Source: Bacteroidales bacterium Bact_20
Lineage (GTDB): Bacteria; Bacteroidota; Bacteroidia; Bacteroidales; DTU049
NCBI GenBank assembly: GCA_001603615.1
Contig: LUZL01000090.1
Coordinates: 1 to 10,998, forward strand
Length of the DNA stretch: 10,998 nt
Direction of reading: 5' to 3'
The position numbers and the translations under genes are program-made. The notes below the pieces were generated by a model that saw only the letters and a list, made by a program, of their open reading frames with translations, searched no databases and had not been told where the DNA came from. Within the stretch, counting starts at the first letter, position 1, and the number at the start of each line of letters is the position of its first letter. Shown one piece after another: positions 1 to 7,308 of the stretch.

Positions 1-108
1 CTCACACTATATAATTTAACCGATATAATGGAGGGCAACTTAGAAGAAATAATAGATGCCCTTCGCGTAGCAGAAAATACTGAAAAATTAAAAGCAGAAA
101 AATCGTAA
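1..108 (+). CDS. prfA: Peptide chain release factor 1, C-terminal end (partial)
   Basis: The window opens inside a reading frame that runs in frame 1 for 35 codons to a TAA at 106-108. The peptide begins LTLYNLTDIMEGNLEEIIDA. This matches the C-terminal tail of bacterial RF1, where an LTLY..L..IMEG.L..II pattern follows the conserved DHR region; E. coli RF1 has LTLYRLDEVMEGKLD at this place. RF1 releases finished proteins at UAA and UAG stop codons on the ribosome. The codon-recognition and GGQ parts lie outside the window. pyrF starts 9 nt after the stop, so the two are probably co-transcribed. As recalled, prfA next to pyrF is a common order in Bacteroidota, which supports both calls. Confidence 0.85.
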   Translation, partial: LTLYNLTDIMEGNLEEIIDALRVAENTEKLKAEKS

Positions 109-117
109 AATTTTATT

Positions 118-942
118 ATGACAAAAAAAGAATTACAAAAGCTTATTTTTTCTAAAAAATCAGTGTTATGTGTGGGATTAGATACAGATATTAGTAAAAT
201 ACCTCCATCACTTGCAAGTAAATATGATACTGAAGCTATAGAAATTTTTAATAAAAAAGTAATAAATGCTACAATTAAATATACCATAGCATATAAAATT
301 AATTTAGCTTTTTATGAAATATATGGTGCAGAAGGATACGAAATGCTGAGAAACACTATTGCTTATATTAAATCTCTTAATGAACCAGTATTTTTAATAG
401 CTGATGGCAAAAGAAACGACATAGGTAATACTGCAGAGAAATATGCACAAGCATATTTCTCCGCACCTCTTGACTTTGATGCTATCACTATCAATCCATT
501 AATGGGAAGAGATACATTAGATCCATTTCTTAAATTTGAAAATAAATGGATAATACCATTGGGGCTCACATCTAATCCTGGTGCACAAGATTTTTTATTA
601 GAAAAGACTATAAATAATGAATATTTTTTTGAAAAAATAATGAAAACTTTATCTAGCGACATAAGTAGTGAAAAAATGATGTTTGTCGTCGGAGCTACTC
701 AACAATCACTTTTACAGCATATCAGGCTAGCATTTCCAGATTACTTTTTCCTGATACCAGGCATTGGTGCTCAAGGGGGTAATTTACAAGATACTATTAA
801 AAATACTTTAACGTCAGAAGGCAATATCCTTATAAATGTGTCAAGAGATATAATATATACTGATAATTCATCAGCATTTCAACAAAAAATTGAACAAAAA
901 GCTAGAGAATATCAAGATATAATGGCTAGTTATTTATCTTGA
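118..942 (+). CDS. pyrF: Orotidine-5'-phosphate decarboxylase (PyrF, long bacterial subfamily)
   Basis: This cytoplasmic enzyme decarboxylates OMP to UMP, the last step of de novo pyrimidine synthesis. At 274 aa it has the length of the subfamily-2 PyrF proteins (about 270 aa) rather than the shorter E. coli type (about 245 aa). Visible motifs are CVGLDTD at 18-24, the substrate-binding Lys in YKINLAFYE at about 59-67, and the catalytic DGKRND at 96-101 with the D-x-K-x-x-D triad (D96, K98, D101). Further on are VGAT at 191-194 and the phosphate-binding PGIGAQGG at 214-221, followed by R243. All expected active-site elements are present, so the enzyme should work. The ATG at 118 gives the normal N-terminus and lies 9 nt after prfA, implying an operon. 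No clear terminator is seen in the 122 nt after it. Confidence 0.95.
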   Translation: MTKKELQKLIFSKKSVLCVGLDTDISKIPPSLASKYDTEAIEIFNKKVINATIKYTIAYKINLAFYEIYGAEGYEMLRNTIAYIKSLNEPVFLIADGKRNDIGNTAEKYAQAYFSAPLDFDAITINPLMGRDTLDPFLKFENKWIIPLGLTSNPGAQDFLLEKTINNEYFFEKIMKTLSSDISSEKMMFVVGATQQSLLQHIRLAFPDYFFLIPGIGAQGGNLQDTIKNTLTSEGNILINVSRDIIYTDNSSAFQQKIEQKAREYQDIMASYLS

Positions 943-1038
943 ACTTTACACTTTTATAATATCAAATAATGCCAGTTTAACATTTTTTACTTATTAGCTT
1001 AAAAAAAAAAGAAAAATTTAATATTTGAAAAATTTATA

Positions 1039-1046
1039 TATTTTTG
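1039..1046 (+). promoter_or_regulatory. Bacteroidota-type -7 promoter element before the TonB receptor operon
   Basis: TATTTTTG matches the Bacteroidota -7 consensus TAnnTTTG and lies 18 nt before the ATG at 1065, which implies a short leader. The -33 element is weak: only TTTA at 1017-1020 sits at about the right spacing (18 nt). In such AT-rich DNA a chance match is possible. Confidence 0.45.
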
Positions 1047-1064
1047 CATATTTAATTTTATTTT

Positions 1065-3764
1065 ATGAAAAAAGCTTTAGTATATCTTTTTTTATTCAAT
1101 GTGCTTAGTTTTGCATTTGCACAAAATTATTTAGTGGTTAATGTAAAAGTTGAAGATTCACAAAATCAGAGTAAAATTACTACTGCTGAGGTAACAATAG
1201 GGGAGATAAAAACAAATACTAATGAAGATGGTATTGCTTCATTTAGTATTTTACCTGGTATTTATGGATTATCTATAAATGCTTCTGGTTATCAACCTTA
1301 TTATGATATTATAGATCTATTAACTGCTAAGGATACAACTATAGTAATTTCACTCACCAAAGGATTATCTCAGCAGCCTATTCAGCAAGAGTTAGCAAGA
1401 GAGCAAGAGCTAGAGATAGTAAATGATGACCTAGATAGGGGTGCATCATTAAATCCATTACTTTTAACTTCGAGAGATCCATATCTAAGTTTAGCTTCTT
1501 ATAACTTGAGTGCTGGATCATTCTCTCCTCGTGGTATAGAGCGTGGTGGCTATGAATCATATATCAATCAAGTGCTACTCTATAATCCAGAATTAGATAG
1601 GGTTAATTATTCTGATATTAGTGGACTAAATGATGCTACACGATATTCAGATGATTCCTATGGAATAGAGCCACTATACATGAGTTTTGGAGATATTATG
1701 GGTGTATCTAATATTTTAGCTACTCCCTCTCGTATCAGGCTTGGACATCAGATCAGCTATGGTATTAGTAATAAATCATGGGAACATAGATTGATGTATA
1801 CATATAATAGTGGTATCATGCAAAATGGGTGGGGCTTTGCAGCATCTTATTCTCATAGATATGCATATGATACATATGTCCCCGGTACCTGGTTGCAAGC
1901 TGATGCTTTCTTATTTTCAGCAGAGAAACGTTTCTCCGAACGTCATAGCTTGTCTGCCACTATTTTTGCTAGCCCACAAAAAAGAGCTTTAGCTTCTCCT
2001 ACTGTTAAAGAAGTACAAGAATTAGTAGATAACCCATACTATAATCCAAACTGGGGAGTACAAAATGGTGAGAAACGTAATGCTAGAGTTAGAACAACCT
2101 TTAAACCTTATCTTATTTTAAATGATGAATATAAAATTAATGACAAACTAACATGGACAAATGCTTTTGGGTTTACTACGGGTATTTATGGTACTACTAG
2201 ACTAAATTGGTATAATGCTCCAGATCCTAGGCCAGACTATTATAGATATTTACCTAGTTATCAAACAGATCCTCATATTGCAGAGATAGTTACTCAAAGA
2301 TGGCAAAATGACATTAGTGTCAGTCAAATTAATTGGGATAAACTTTATCAAATTAATTATTTAGCAAATTTAGAAGGTAAATCTGCTAGATATATCATAG
2401 AGGAAGTACGTAATGATCCTACCTATTTCTATTATGCTAGCAATTTCAAATATACTTTTAATCCATCAAGTATTATCTATGGTGGATTACAAGCATATCA
2501 TTACGAAACTCATAATTATAAAAAAGTCAACGATTTATTAGGTGCTAATTACTATTTAGATATTGATCAATATGCAGAAAGAGATTTCCCAGATAAACCA
2601 GAGATGCTTTATAATAATTTAGATGATCCTAATAGACAACTGTATGTAGGTGATGTTTTTGGTTATAATTATAAACTAAATACTAATGATGTAAGCTTAT
2701 GGGCACAATATAAACAAACTTTGCCAAGGGTTGATTATTTTGTAGCTGGTAAAATAGGGTTTAACAATAAATATAGAAATGGTTTATATAGAAGTGGTAG
2801 ATTTCCCGACAATAGTAAAGGGAAATCTGATCAAGTAAATGACCTTGTAGGTGGATTAAAAACGGGTGCTACATTTAAAATATCAGGTAAACATTACATA
2901 AAAGCTAATATGGCTGGTTTTACAAAACCACAATCTATATTGGACATTTTCCTTTCCCCATATAATAGTAATAGAATAAATACTGACATTACAGCACAAA
3001 AAGTTTTATCAGGGGATATAGGGTATCATTTTAATTTTAAGTTTTTACGAGGACGTATAACTGCTTATCAAACCTATATTTTAGATCATATGGATATGCG
3101 AGGTTTCTATCATGATGAATATAAAACCTATGTTTATATGTCTTTATCTAATATGGATGAATTGTATCAAGGAATAGAATTAGGATTAGAAGCTAATATA
3201 ATACCAGATTTGTCTATTTCTGCTGCTGGTAATCTAGGTAATTACAGATATATTAGCAGATTTAAAGCAAACGTTAGCTTTGATAATCTCTCACGTCCAG
3301 ATACCAGCTATACAGTTTATAGCAAAAATTTCTATATTCCTAATGTACCTCAGAGAGCTGGTAGTGTAGCGATTAATTATAAACCTAATTATTGGTGGTT
3401 TACTCTTGCTTTTAACTATTTTGATGAAATGTATATGGATTTCAATCCAGAACGTCGTACACAATTTGCTCTTAATAATTTAGGGCCTGATGATCCATTG
3501 ATTAATGATATTATTGCTCAAAAGGAACTATCAAGTGGATTTACATTAGATTTCTCTGTTAGCAAATCTTGGATGATAAAACATAAATATCGTTTAGGTG
3601 TTAATTTCTTTATAAATAATATTTTAGACAATCAAAAGTTGGCCTTGTTTGCTTTTGAGCAATCTAGATTTGATTTTGATACCAAAAATATTGATAAATT
3701 TCCTCCTAAATACATGTATGCATATGGGAGGACTTACATGTTGTTAATAAAACTTAGTTTTTAA
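1065..3764 (+). CDS. TonB-dependent outer-membrane receptor with N-terminal carboxypeptidase-regulatory-like domain
   Basis: The 899-aa protein is an outer-membrane beta-barrel expected to import a ligand using TonB/ExbBD energy. Residues 1-19 are a signal peptide (basic MKK, hydrophobic core, FAFA before QN). Residues about 23-97 form a small beta-sandwich of the CarboxypepD_reg/DUF4480 type (TTAEVTIGEIKTNTNEDG, then GIYGLSINASGYQP). A plug region follows at about 125-225, including RDPYLSLASYNLSAGSFSPR, GYESYINQVLLYNPEL and SGLNDA; these resemble plugs of a Bacteroidota receptor family partnered by DUF5689 lipoproteins. The rest is barrel, rich in alternating aromatic strands, and ends in the C-terminal Phe (LLIKLSF) typical of outer-membrane barrels. 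No clear TonB box is recognised. The lipoprotein gene starts 20 nt downstream, so the pair is an operon. The ligand is unknown. Confidence 0.88.
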   Translation: MKKALVYLFLFNVLSFAFAQNYLVVNVKVEDSQNQSKITTAEVTIGEIKTNTNEDGIASFSILPGIYGLSINASGYQPYYDIIDLLTAKDTTIVISLTKGLSQQPIQQELAREQELEIVNDDLDRGASLNPLLLTSRDPYLSLASYNLSAGSFSPRGIERGGYESYINQVLLYNPELDRVNYSDISGLNDATRYSDDSYGIEPLYMSFGDIMGVSNILATPSRIRLGHQISYGISNKSWEHRLMYTYNSGIMQNGWGFAASYSHRYAYDTYVPGTWLQADAFLFSAEKRFSERHSLSATIFASPQKRALASPTVKEVQELVDNPYYNPNWGVQNGEKRNARVRTTFKPYLILNDEYKINDKLTWTNAFGFTTGIYGTTRLNWYNAPDPRPDYYRYLPSYQTDPHIAEIVTQRWQNDISVSQINWDKLYQINYLANLEGKSARYIIEEVRNDPTYFYYASNFKYTFNPSSIIYGGLQAYHYETHNYKKVNDLLGANYYLDIDQYAERDFPDKPEMLYNNLDDPNRQLYVGDVFGYNYKLNTNDVSLWAQYKQTLPRVDYFVAGKIGFNNKYRNGLYRSGRFPDNSKGKSDQVNDLVGGLKTGATFKISGKHYIKANMAGFTKPQSILDIFLSPYNSNRINTDITAQKVLSGDIGYHFNFKFLRGRITAYQTYILDHMDMRGFYHDEYKTYVYMSLSNMDELYQGIELGLEANIIPDLSISAAGNLGNYRYISRFKANVSFDNLSRPDTSYTVYSKNFYIPNVPQRAGSVAINYKPNYWWFTLAFNYFDEMYMDFNPERRTQFALNNLGPDDPLINDIIAQKELSSGFTLDFSVSKSWMIKHKYRLGVNFFINNILDNQKLALFAFEQSRFDFDTKNIDKFPPKYMYAYGRTYMLLIKLSF

Positions 3765-3784
3765 TCAATAAAAAAATTAAATAT

Positions 3785-5062
3785 ATGAAACTTATAAAAA
3801 ATTTTATTGTAATTGCGAGTATAGTGTTATTATTCGCAGGATGTGTGGACGACGACTTTGATGTGCCACCTATAAATATACCACGTGTAGATTTCGATGC
3901 TAATACTACCATAGCTGAGCTAAAAGCTATGTATAGTGGTGGTTTAGACAGCATAGACACTAATATCATAATTACTGGGGTAGTAGTAGCAAACGACGAA
4001 TCAGGTAATTTCTATAAACAATTAGAAATACAAGATCATACAGGTGGTATAGAGGTTAGAGTAGATAGATACGATTTATATACTCAATATAAAGTGGGAC
4101 AAAGAGTGTATATTAAATGTAAAGGATTATTCCTGGGTAATTATGGTGGTCTAGTGCAAATAGGTTATAAATATCAAGGGGCTATAGGCAGAATACCTGA
4201 TGCTATCGTAGATCAACATATTTTCAGAGATAGCCTTCCAGGTACTCCACCTGCACCAATTAAAACAACTATCCCAGGATTAAATTCAGGTTATTTGAGT
4301 ATGTTAATTCAAATAGACTCTGTACATTTTGCAGAGGTAGGTAGTAGATTTGCTGAAGCAAACGCTATAACCAATAGAACAATATTAGATAGAAATGGGC
4401 ACACATTGACATTGAGAACATCTAATTATGCTAATTTTGCTTCAGAATTATTGCCAGCAGGCGAGGGAAGTATACGAGGTATCTTATCCATTTATAATGG
4501 CACATATCAATTGTATATTCGCGATCTAAATGATTTGGTCAATTGGAATGAAAATGCTAGTTTACCATTTTTAGAAACATTCTCTTCTAATCCTTTATCT
4601 AACAATACTTGGCTGACGTATAGTGCAGCTAGTAATAAAAACTGGACTTATAGCAGCTCTAATGGTAATCCCCCTGGTAGTATGGAAATGAATGGTTATG
4701 GTGCAGATGTGGCATCAGATGATTGGCTTATATCACCTGAATTTAATCTGACAAGTGCTACAGCAGCTTCATTAAAATTCGATTCATGGACACGATATAG
4801 TGATGCTGGTTTTCCACAACCTATGGGAATCTATATTTTGGAGAATTATTCTACTGGAGATCCTTTAGCAACAGCAACAGATATTAGCAGTAGATGTGCT
4901 ATGCCAGCAGCTAATAGTCAAGTGTGGACATCTAGCGGCACTGTAAATATTTCCGATTTTGTAGGCAAAACAGTACGTTTAGCTTTCCGCTATAGATCTA
5001 GTGGTGCAACATCTTCCACATCTACTTTATGGAGAATAGATAATGTAGCTATAGATTTTTAA
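3785..5062 (+). CDS. Surface lipoprotein with DUF5689 and choice-of-anchor J domains
   Basis: The 425-aa protein begins with a lipoprotein signal peptide: hydrophobic residues 6-18 and lipobox FAGC with Cys20 as the lipidated residue. Directly after it comes VDDDFD, an acidic cluster like the Bacteroidota lipoprotein export signal, so the protein is likely on the outer face of the outer membrane. Residues about 36-255 match the DUF5689 type, an OB-fold-like beta domain (ITGVVVANDESGNFYKQLEI, QDHTGGIEVRVD, VGQRVYIKCKGL). Residues about 260-425 match the choice-of-anchor J / MAM-like lectin fold (FLETFSSNPLSNNTW, DDWLISPEFNLT, LWRIDNVAIDF). It follows the receptor by 20 nt and probably helps capture its ligand at the surface, in the way SusD-like proteins assist SusC. 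That partnership is inferred from gene order. A strong terminator follows the stop codon. Confidence 0.85.
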   Translation: MKLIKNFIVIASIVLLFAGCVDDDFDVPPINIPRVDFDANTTIAELKAMYSGGLDSIDTNIIITGVVVANDESGNFYKQLEIQDHTGGIEVRVDRYDLYTQYKVGQRVYIKCKGLFLGNYGGLVQIGYKYQGAIGRIPDAIVDQHIFRDSLPGTPPAPIKTTIPGLNSGYLSMLIQIDSVHFAEVGSRFAEANAITNRTILDRNGHTLTLRTSNYANFASELLPAGEGSIRGILSIYNGTYQLYIRDLNDLVNWNENASLPFLETFSSNPLSNNTWLTYSAASNKNWTYSSSNGNPPGSMEMNGYGADVASDDWLISPEFNLTSATAASLKFDSWTRYSDAGFPQPMGIYILENYSTGDPLATATDISSRCAMPAANSQVWTSSGTVNISDFVGKTVRLAFRYRSSGATSSTSTLWRIDNVAIDF

Positions 5063-5081
5063 TAAAAAGAAAACTATAATT

Positions 5082-5117
5082 AATAAAAAAGCTCGCCATC
5101 TGGCGAGCTTTTTTATT
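5082..5117. terminator. Bidirectional intrinsic terminator between lipoprotein and HU genes
   Basis: A perfect GC stem GCTCGCC (5091-5097) / GGCGAGC (5102-5108) closes a 4-nt loop. It is extended outward by A6/T6 tracts (5085-5090 and 5109-5114) and a few more AT pairs. The A tract on one side and T tract on the other make it work for transcripts from either strand. It lies between the stop of the plus-strand lipoprotein gene (5062) and the stop of the minus-strand HU gene (5134), exactly where a shared terminator is expected. Confidence 0.95.
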
Positions 5118-5133
5118 TGAAAAATAATTTTTT

Positions 5134-5409
5134 TTACTTTTGAACAGCACTACTAAGAGTAGAACCAGCTTTAAATTTCACAACTTTTTTTGCAGGAATT
5201 TTAATTGGTTTCCCTGATCTAGGATCTCTACCTTCACGTGCTTTTCTTTGTACTACTTCAAAGCTGCCGAAACCTACTAAGGTAACTTTGTCTTTTTTAG
5301 CTACTGCTTTTTTAACAGATGTCATGAAAGCATCTAATGCTTTTCTGGCTTCAGCTTTTGTCAAGCCGCTTTCTTTTGCCATTGCTGAAATTAATTCTTC
5401 CTTATTCAT
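5134..5409 (-). CDS. HU-family DNA-binding protein
   Basis: This 91-aa nucleoid protein has standard HU length and should bind and bend DNA as a dimer. Residues 1-40 are the helical dimerisation part (MNKEELISAMAKESGLTKAE). GFGSF at 46-50 is the family signature. GRDPRSGKPIKIP at 60-72 is the beta-arm, with Pro63 at the tip that inserts into the DNA minor groove. The arm has D in place of the more usual N (GRNP), a conservative variant. The C-terminus, VKFKAGSTLSSAVQK, is typical. The gene is monocistronic: it has its own promoter upstream and shares a terminator with the convergent lipoprotein gene. HU and IHF cannot be separated by motif alone, but Bacteroidota HU is the simplest reading. 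Confidence 0.95.
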   Translation of the reverse strand: MNKEELISAMAKESGLTKAEARKALDAFMTSVKKAVAKKDKVTLVGFGSFEVVQRKAREGRDPRSGKPIKIPAKKVVKFKAGSTLSSAVQK

Positions 5410-5443
5410 ATTTTTTTGTTTTAGGGGTTGAATTTTACTAATG

Positions 5444-5473
5444 CAAAATTACATATTTTTTTTAATATGCAAA
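5444..5473 (-). promoter_or_regulatory. Promoter of the HU gene (Bacteroidota -33/-7 type)
   Basis: On the minus strand a TTTG (5473-5470) is followed after 18 nt by TAATTTTG (5451-5444). This is a full match to the TAnnTTTG -7 consensus with a -33 TTTG box at suitable spacing. The predicted RNA start lies a few bases below 5444, giving a leader of roughly 30 nt before the ATG at 5409. The leader is A/T-rich with no Shine-Dalgarno sequence, as usual in this phylum. Confidence 0.75.
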
Positions 5474-5589
5474 TATATAGACATTTTTTATTAAGATATT
5501 TTACAAATATTATAAAATATGGTACTAAATAAATATTATAATAGACGTAATAGAGTAATATAAACTTAAATAGAATTTTATTATTTTAG

Positions 5590-5597
5590 TAAATTTG
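5590..5597 (+). promoter_or_regulatory. Putative -7 element for dapD
   Basis: TAAATTTG matches TAnnTTTG and lies 27 nt before the ATG at 5625. No convincing -33 TTTG is seen about 18-21 nt upstream. The element covers the TTG at 5595 that could otherwise be read as an upstream dapD start, so if the promoter is real, translation must begin further downstream. Confidence 0.45.
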
Positions 5598-5624
5598 ATT
5601 TATTTTGTCATAAATATTAAAAGA

Positions 5625-6422
5625 ATGGAAGATTTAATTTCTAAAGCATTTGAAAATAGAGAGCTTCTAGAGGATGAAGAAGTTAAAAAAACGATATTTA
5701 GTGTCATTGAACAATTAAATAATGGAAAGCTACGAGTAGCAGAGCCTAATGGAGAAGATTGGGTTGTGAATGAATGGGTAAAGAAGGCTATATTATTATA
5801 TTTTGCAATTACTAAAACAGAAAAAATAGAAATCGGTCCATTTGAATTTAATGATAAGATACCTTTAAAGAAGGGTTACGATAAAATGGATGTGAGAGTA
5901 GTACCACACGGTATAGCAAGATATGGTAGCTACCTGGCACCTGGAGTGGTGCTAATGCCAGGCTATGTGAATATAGGAGCATATGTAGATAGTGGAACAA
6001 TGATAGATACATGGGTAACAGTAGGTTCTTGTGCTCAAATCGGTAAAAATGTACACTTGAGTGGTGGAGTGGGTATAGGGGGCGTTTTAGAACCTATACA
6101 AGCAAATCCAGTAATTATTGAGGACGATTGCTTCATCGGCTCTCGCTCTATTATAGTAGAAGGTGCTAGAATATCTAAAGCTGCAGTAATAGCTGCAGGC
6201 ACTATCATCACGGCTTCTACTCATATTATTGACGTTACTAAGTCTGAACCTATAGAATATAAGGGATTTGTGCCACCACGTAGTATTGTGATTTCTGGTA
6301 CATATACGAAGCAATTTCCTGCTGGCAGTTATAATTTACCATGTGCTTTGATAATTGGTGAGAGAAAGGAATCTACTGATGTCAAAACACAATTAAATGA
6401 TATATTACGAGGTAGAATGTAA
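5625..6422 (+). CDS. dapD: 2,3,4,5-tetrahydropyridine-2,6-dicarboxylate N-succinyltransferase (DapD)
   Basis: The enzyme transfers succinyl from succinyl-CoA to tetrahydrodipicolinate in the succinylase branch of diaminopimelate/lysine synthesis, supplying cell-wall precursor. From the ATG at 5625 it is 265 aa, close to the usual length (274 in E. coli). The N-terminal helical domain includes MEDLISKAFENRELL and GKLRVAEPNGEDWVVNEW (34-51). The left-handed beta-helix runs from about 105 to 205, with VNIGAYVDSGTMIDTW (115-130), VGSCAQIGKNVHLSGGVGIG (133-152) and VLEPIQANP (154-162), nearly identical to the E. coli enzyme. The C-terminal segment ISGTY...YNLPCALIIG completes the acyl-transferase. 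The frame also opens upstream at a TTG (5595). That start would add ten poorly conserved residues and overlap a -7-like element, so 5625 is preferred. The gene is divergent from HU and appears monocistronic. Confidence 0.95.
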   Translation: MEDLISKAFENRELLEDEEVKKTIFSVIEQLNNGKLRVAEPNGEDWVVNEWVKKAILLYFAITKTEKIEIGPFEFNDKIPLKKGYDKMDVRVVPHGIARYGSYLAPGVVLMPGYVNIGAYVDSGTMIDTWVTVGSCAQIGKNVHLSGGVGIGGVLEPIQANPVIIEDDCFIGSRSIIVEGARISKAAVIAAGTIITASTHIIDVTKSEPIEYKGFVPPRSIVISGTYTKQFPAGSYNLPCALIIGERKESTDVKTQLNDILRGRM

Positions 6423-6554
6423 ATAGCTAGTATAGTAGAATTTTATTAGACATTTAGAAAAAATTTTTAGATATGATGATATTCAAGAATCAATAAGCAA
6501 TGGGGAGCCGACGATTTAAAGCAACAGTTTCAAATAATAATACAATAATGCACT

Positions 6555-6773
6555 TTAATCAACCTTTTGCTCGCTTTTTTCCTCTTTTTTTCTTTTACGT
6601 GTGAGATAAGCAAATAACAATGATGCTATTATAACTCCCAAGATTTTCTCAACGAAGTATCTAAAACTCAATACAAAATCCCCGAAAATAAGGTCTAATA
6701 GAATTAAAATAATGAAAAATAAAATACCGAATGTTAAACCTCTATACTTGTAATTTCTAAAAAAATTTGCCAT
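6555..6773 (-). CDS. Small membrane protein, two predicted helices, function unknown
   Basis: This 72-aa protein is not recognised as a member of a named family. Two hydrophobic stretches at about 13-33 (LTFGILFFIILILLDLIF) and 40-58 (EKILGVIIASLLFAYL) would make a helical hairpin in the inner membrane. The short N-terminus is basic (RNYKYR), and the C-terminal tail from residue 59 is highly charged (RKRKKEEKSEQK). By the positive-inside rule both ends would face the cytoplasm. The clear membrane-protein composition, ATG start and charged tail argue for a real gene despite its size. It is the first minus-strand gene after dapD and the last in the accessory cluster. A near-match to the -7 consensus (AAGATTTG at 6804-6797, minus strand) lies about 24 nt before the start. 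A role with the DUF262 gene is possible but unproven, because 535 nt separate them. Confidence 0.65.
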   Translation of the reverse strand: MANFFRNYKYRGLTFGILFFIILILLDLIFGDFVLSFRYFVEKILGVIIASLLFAYLTRKRKKEEKSEQKVD

Positions 6774-7001
6774 AATATTTTATTTTAAATTATTGTCAAA
6801 TCTTTCTCGTGATTATATATTTTAATAATCGGCAATACAAAATTAAAAAAAATTTTTTTAGAAATAAATTTTCATTAATAAATTATCAAATTATATATTG
6901 AAACATATCAAAAATATAATTTAGAAATATAAAAATTGAAAGAAATTGGCTTCATTTTAAGAAATATTATAACATAATAGAAAATAAAAAACAAATAAAA
7001 G

Positions 7002-7181
7002 AATTATTCAAAAAATCGCAAATATAATTTTATCTCAAATACTAAAGTAATAGTTCATTAAACAAAATTTGTAAGAACAAATAGGTGCCCTAATGCGAGG
7101 AGCTGGGAATCTCTAATATCGAATTTTATAAAAATTATCACCTTTATTATTAAGTATTTAATATAGAAACAAACAGTTTTT
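7002..7181. repeat. Left copy of a ~180-bp non-coding direct repeat flanking the DUF262 gene
   Basis: This segment aligns end to end with 9341-9520 in the same orientation. It starts with a shared AATTATTCAA (7002-7011). It then has a 41-nt core at 7022-7062 that differs from 9361-9401 at one position. A moderately conserved middle contains TAGGTGCCCTAAT against TAGATGTCCTAAT, and it ends in a shared AGAAACAAAC followed by AGTTTTT. Every frame of the core contains stop codons or only very short peptides, so it is not coding. It lies about 130 nt downstream of the DUF262 stop and about 230 nt upstream of the small membrane-protein gene. Conserved blocks at both ends with a variable middle suggest a functional site or RNA rather than chance AT similarity. 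Confidence 0.8.
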
Positions 7182-7225
7182 ATTATAGAGCATGTTTATT
7201 AAATATTAAAGCTACTGTATCAAAT

Positions 7226-7264
7226 ACACATATAATACTTTAATACACCTTTAAATATATGTGT
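7226..7264. terminator. AT-rich hairpin downstream of the DUF262 gene, possible weak terminator
   Basis: ACACATATA (7226-7234) and TATATGTGT (7256-7264) form a perfect 9-bp stem around a 21-nt loop. It lies about 45 nt beyond the DUF262 stop codon at 7309. The stem is AT-rich and there is no long T-tract following on the minus strand, so termination is only a guess. It could instead be an RNA-stability hairpin or a chance palindrome. Confidence 0.3.
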
Positions 7265-7308
7265 CAAAATTAAAAATTATGTAACATTTTAAAGATTTAA
7301 TTTACTAT

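Larger units (their letters stand above)
6774..7308. other. 535-nt AT-rich non-coding spacer with a repeat copy and a hairpin
   Basis: No reading frame of protein-like composition is seen on either strand. The stretch holds the left copy of the 180-bp repeat (7002-7181) and a 9-bp hairpin (7226-7264) just after the DUF262 stop. The remaining sequence, 6840-7000, is almost pure A/T with no recognisable element. Confidence 0.6.

Noticed and set aside
363..662. Minus-strand open frame of 99 codons inside pyrF
   Set aside because: It lies wholly antisense to a well-supported pyrF and has no protein-family features.
1378..1992. Short frames inside the TonB receptor gene (1378-1560 minus, 1810-1992 plus)
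   Set aside because: They are shadows of the receptor reading frame with low-complexity or unstructured translations.
3754..3969. 71-codon minus-strand frame over the receptor/lipoprotein junction
   Set aside because: It is antisense to the lipoprotein signal peptide; its hydrophobic end is a by-product of the AT-rich complement.
6087..6314. 75-codon minus-strand frame inside dapD
   Set aside because: It is antisense to the conserved DapD beta-helix and has no family resemblance.
6423..6554. Short open stretch in the dapD-to-membrane-protein gap reading HLEKIFRYDDIQESISNGEP on the plus strand
   Set aside because: Only about 26 codons lie between stops, there is no start codon with context, and the sequence is not recognised. 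It could be a gene remnant but cannot be supported.
7002..7181. Repeat copies as integron attC sites
   Set aside because: No GTTRRRY / RYYYAAC core-box pair is present in either copy, and there is no strong full-length imperfect palindrome.
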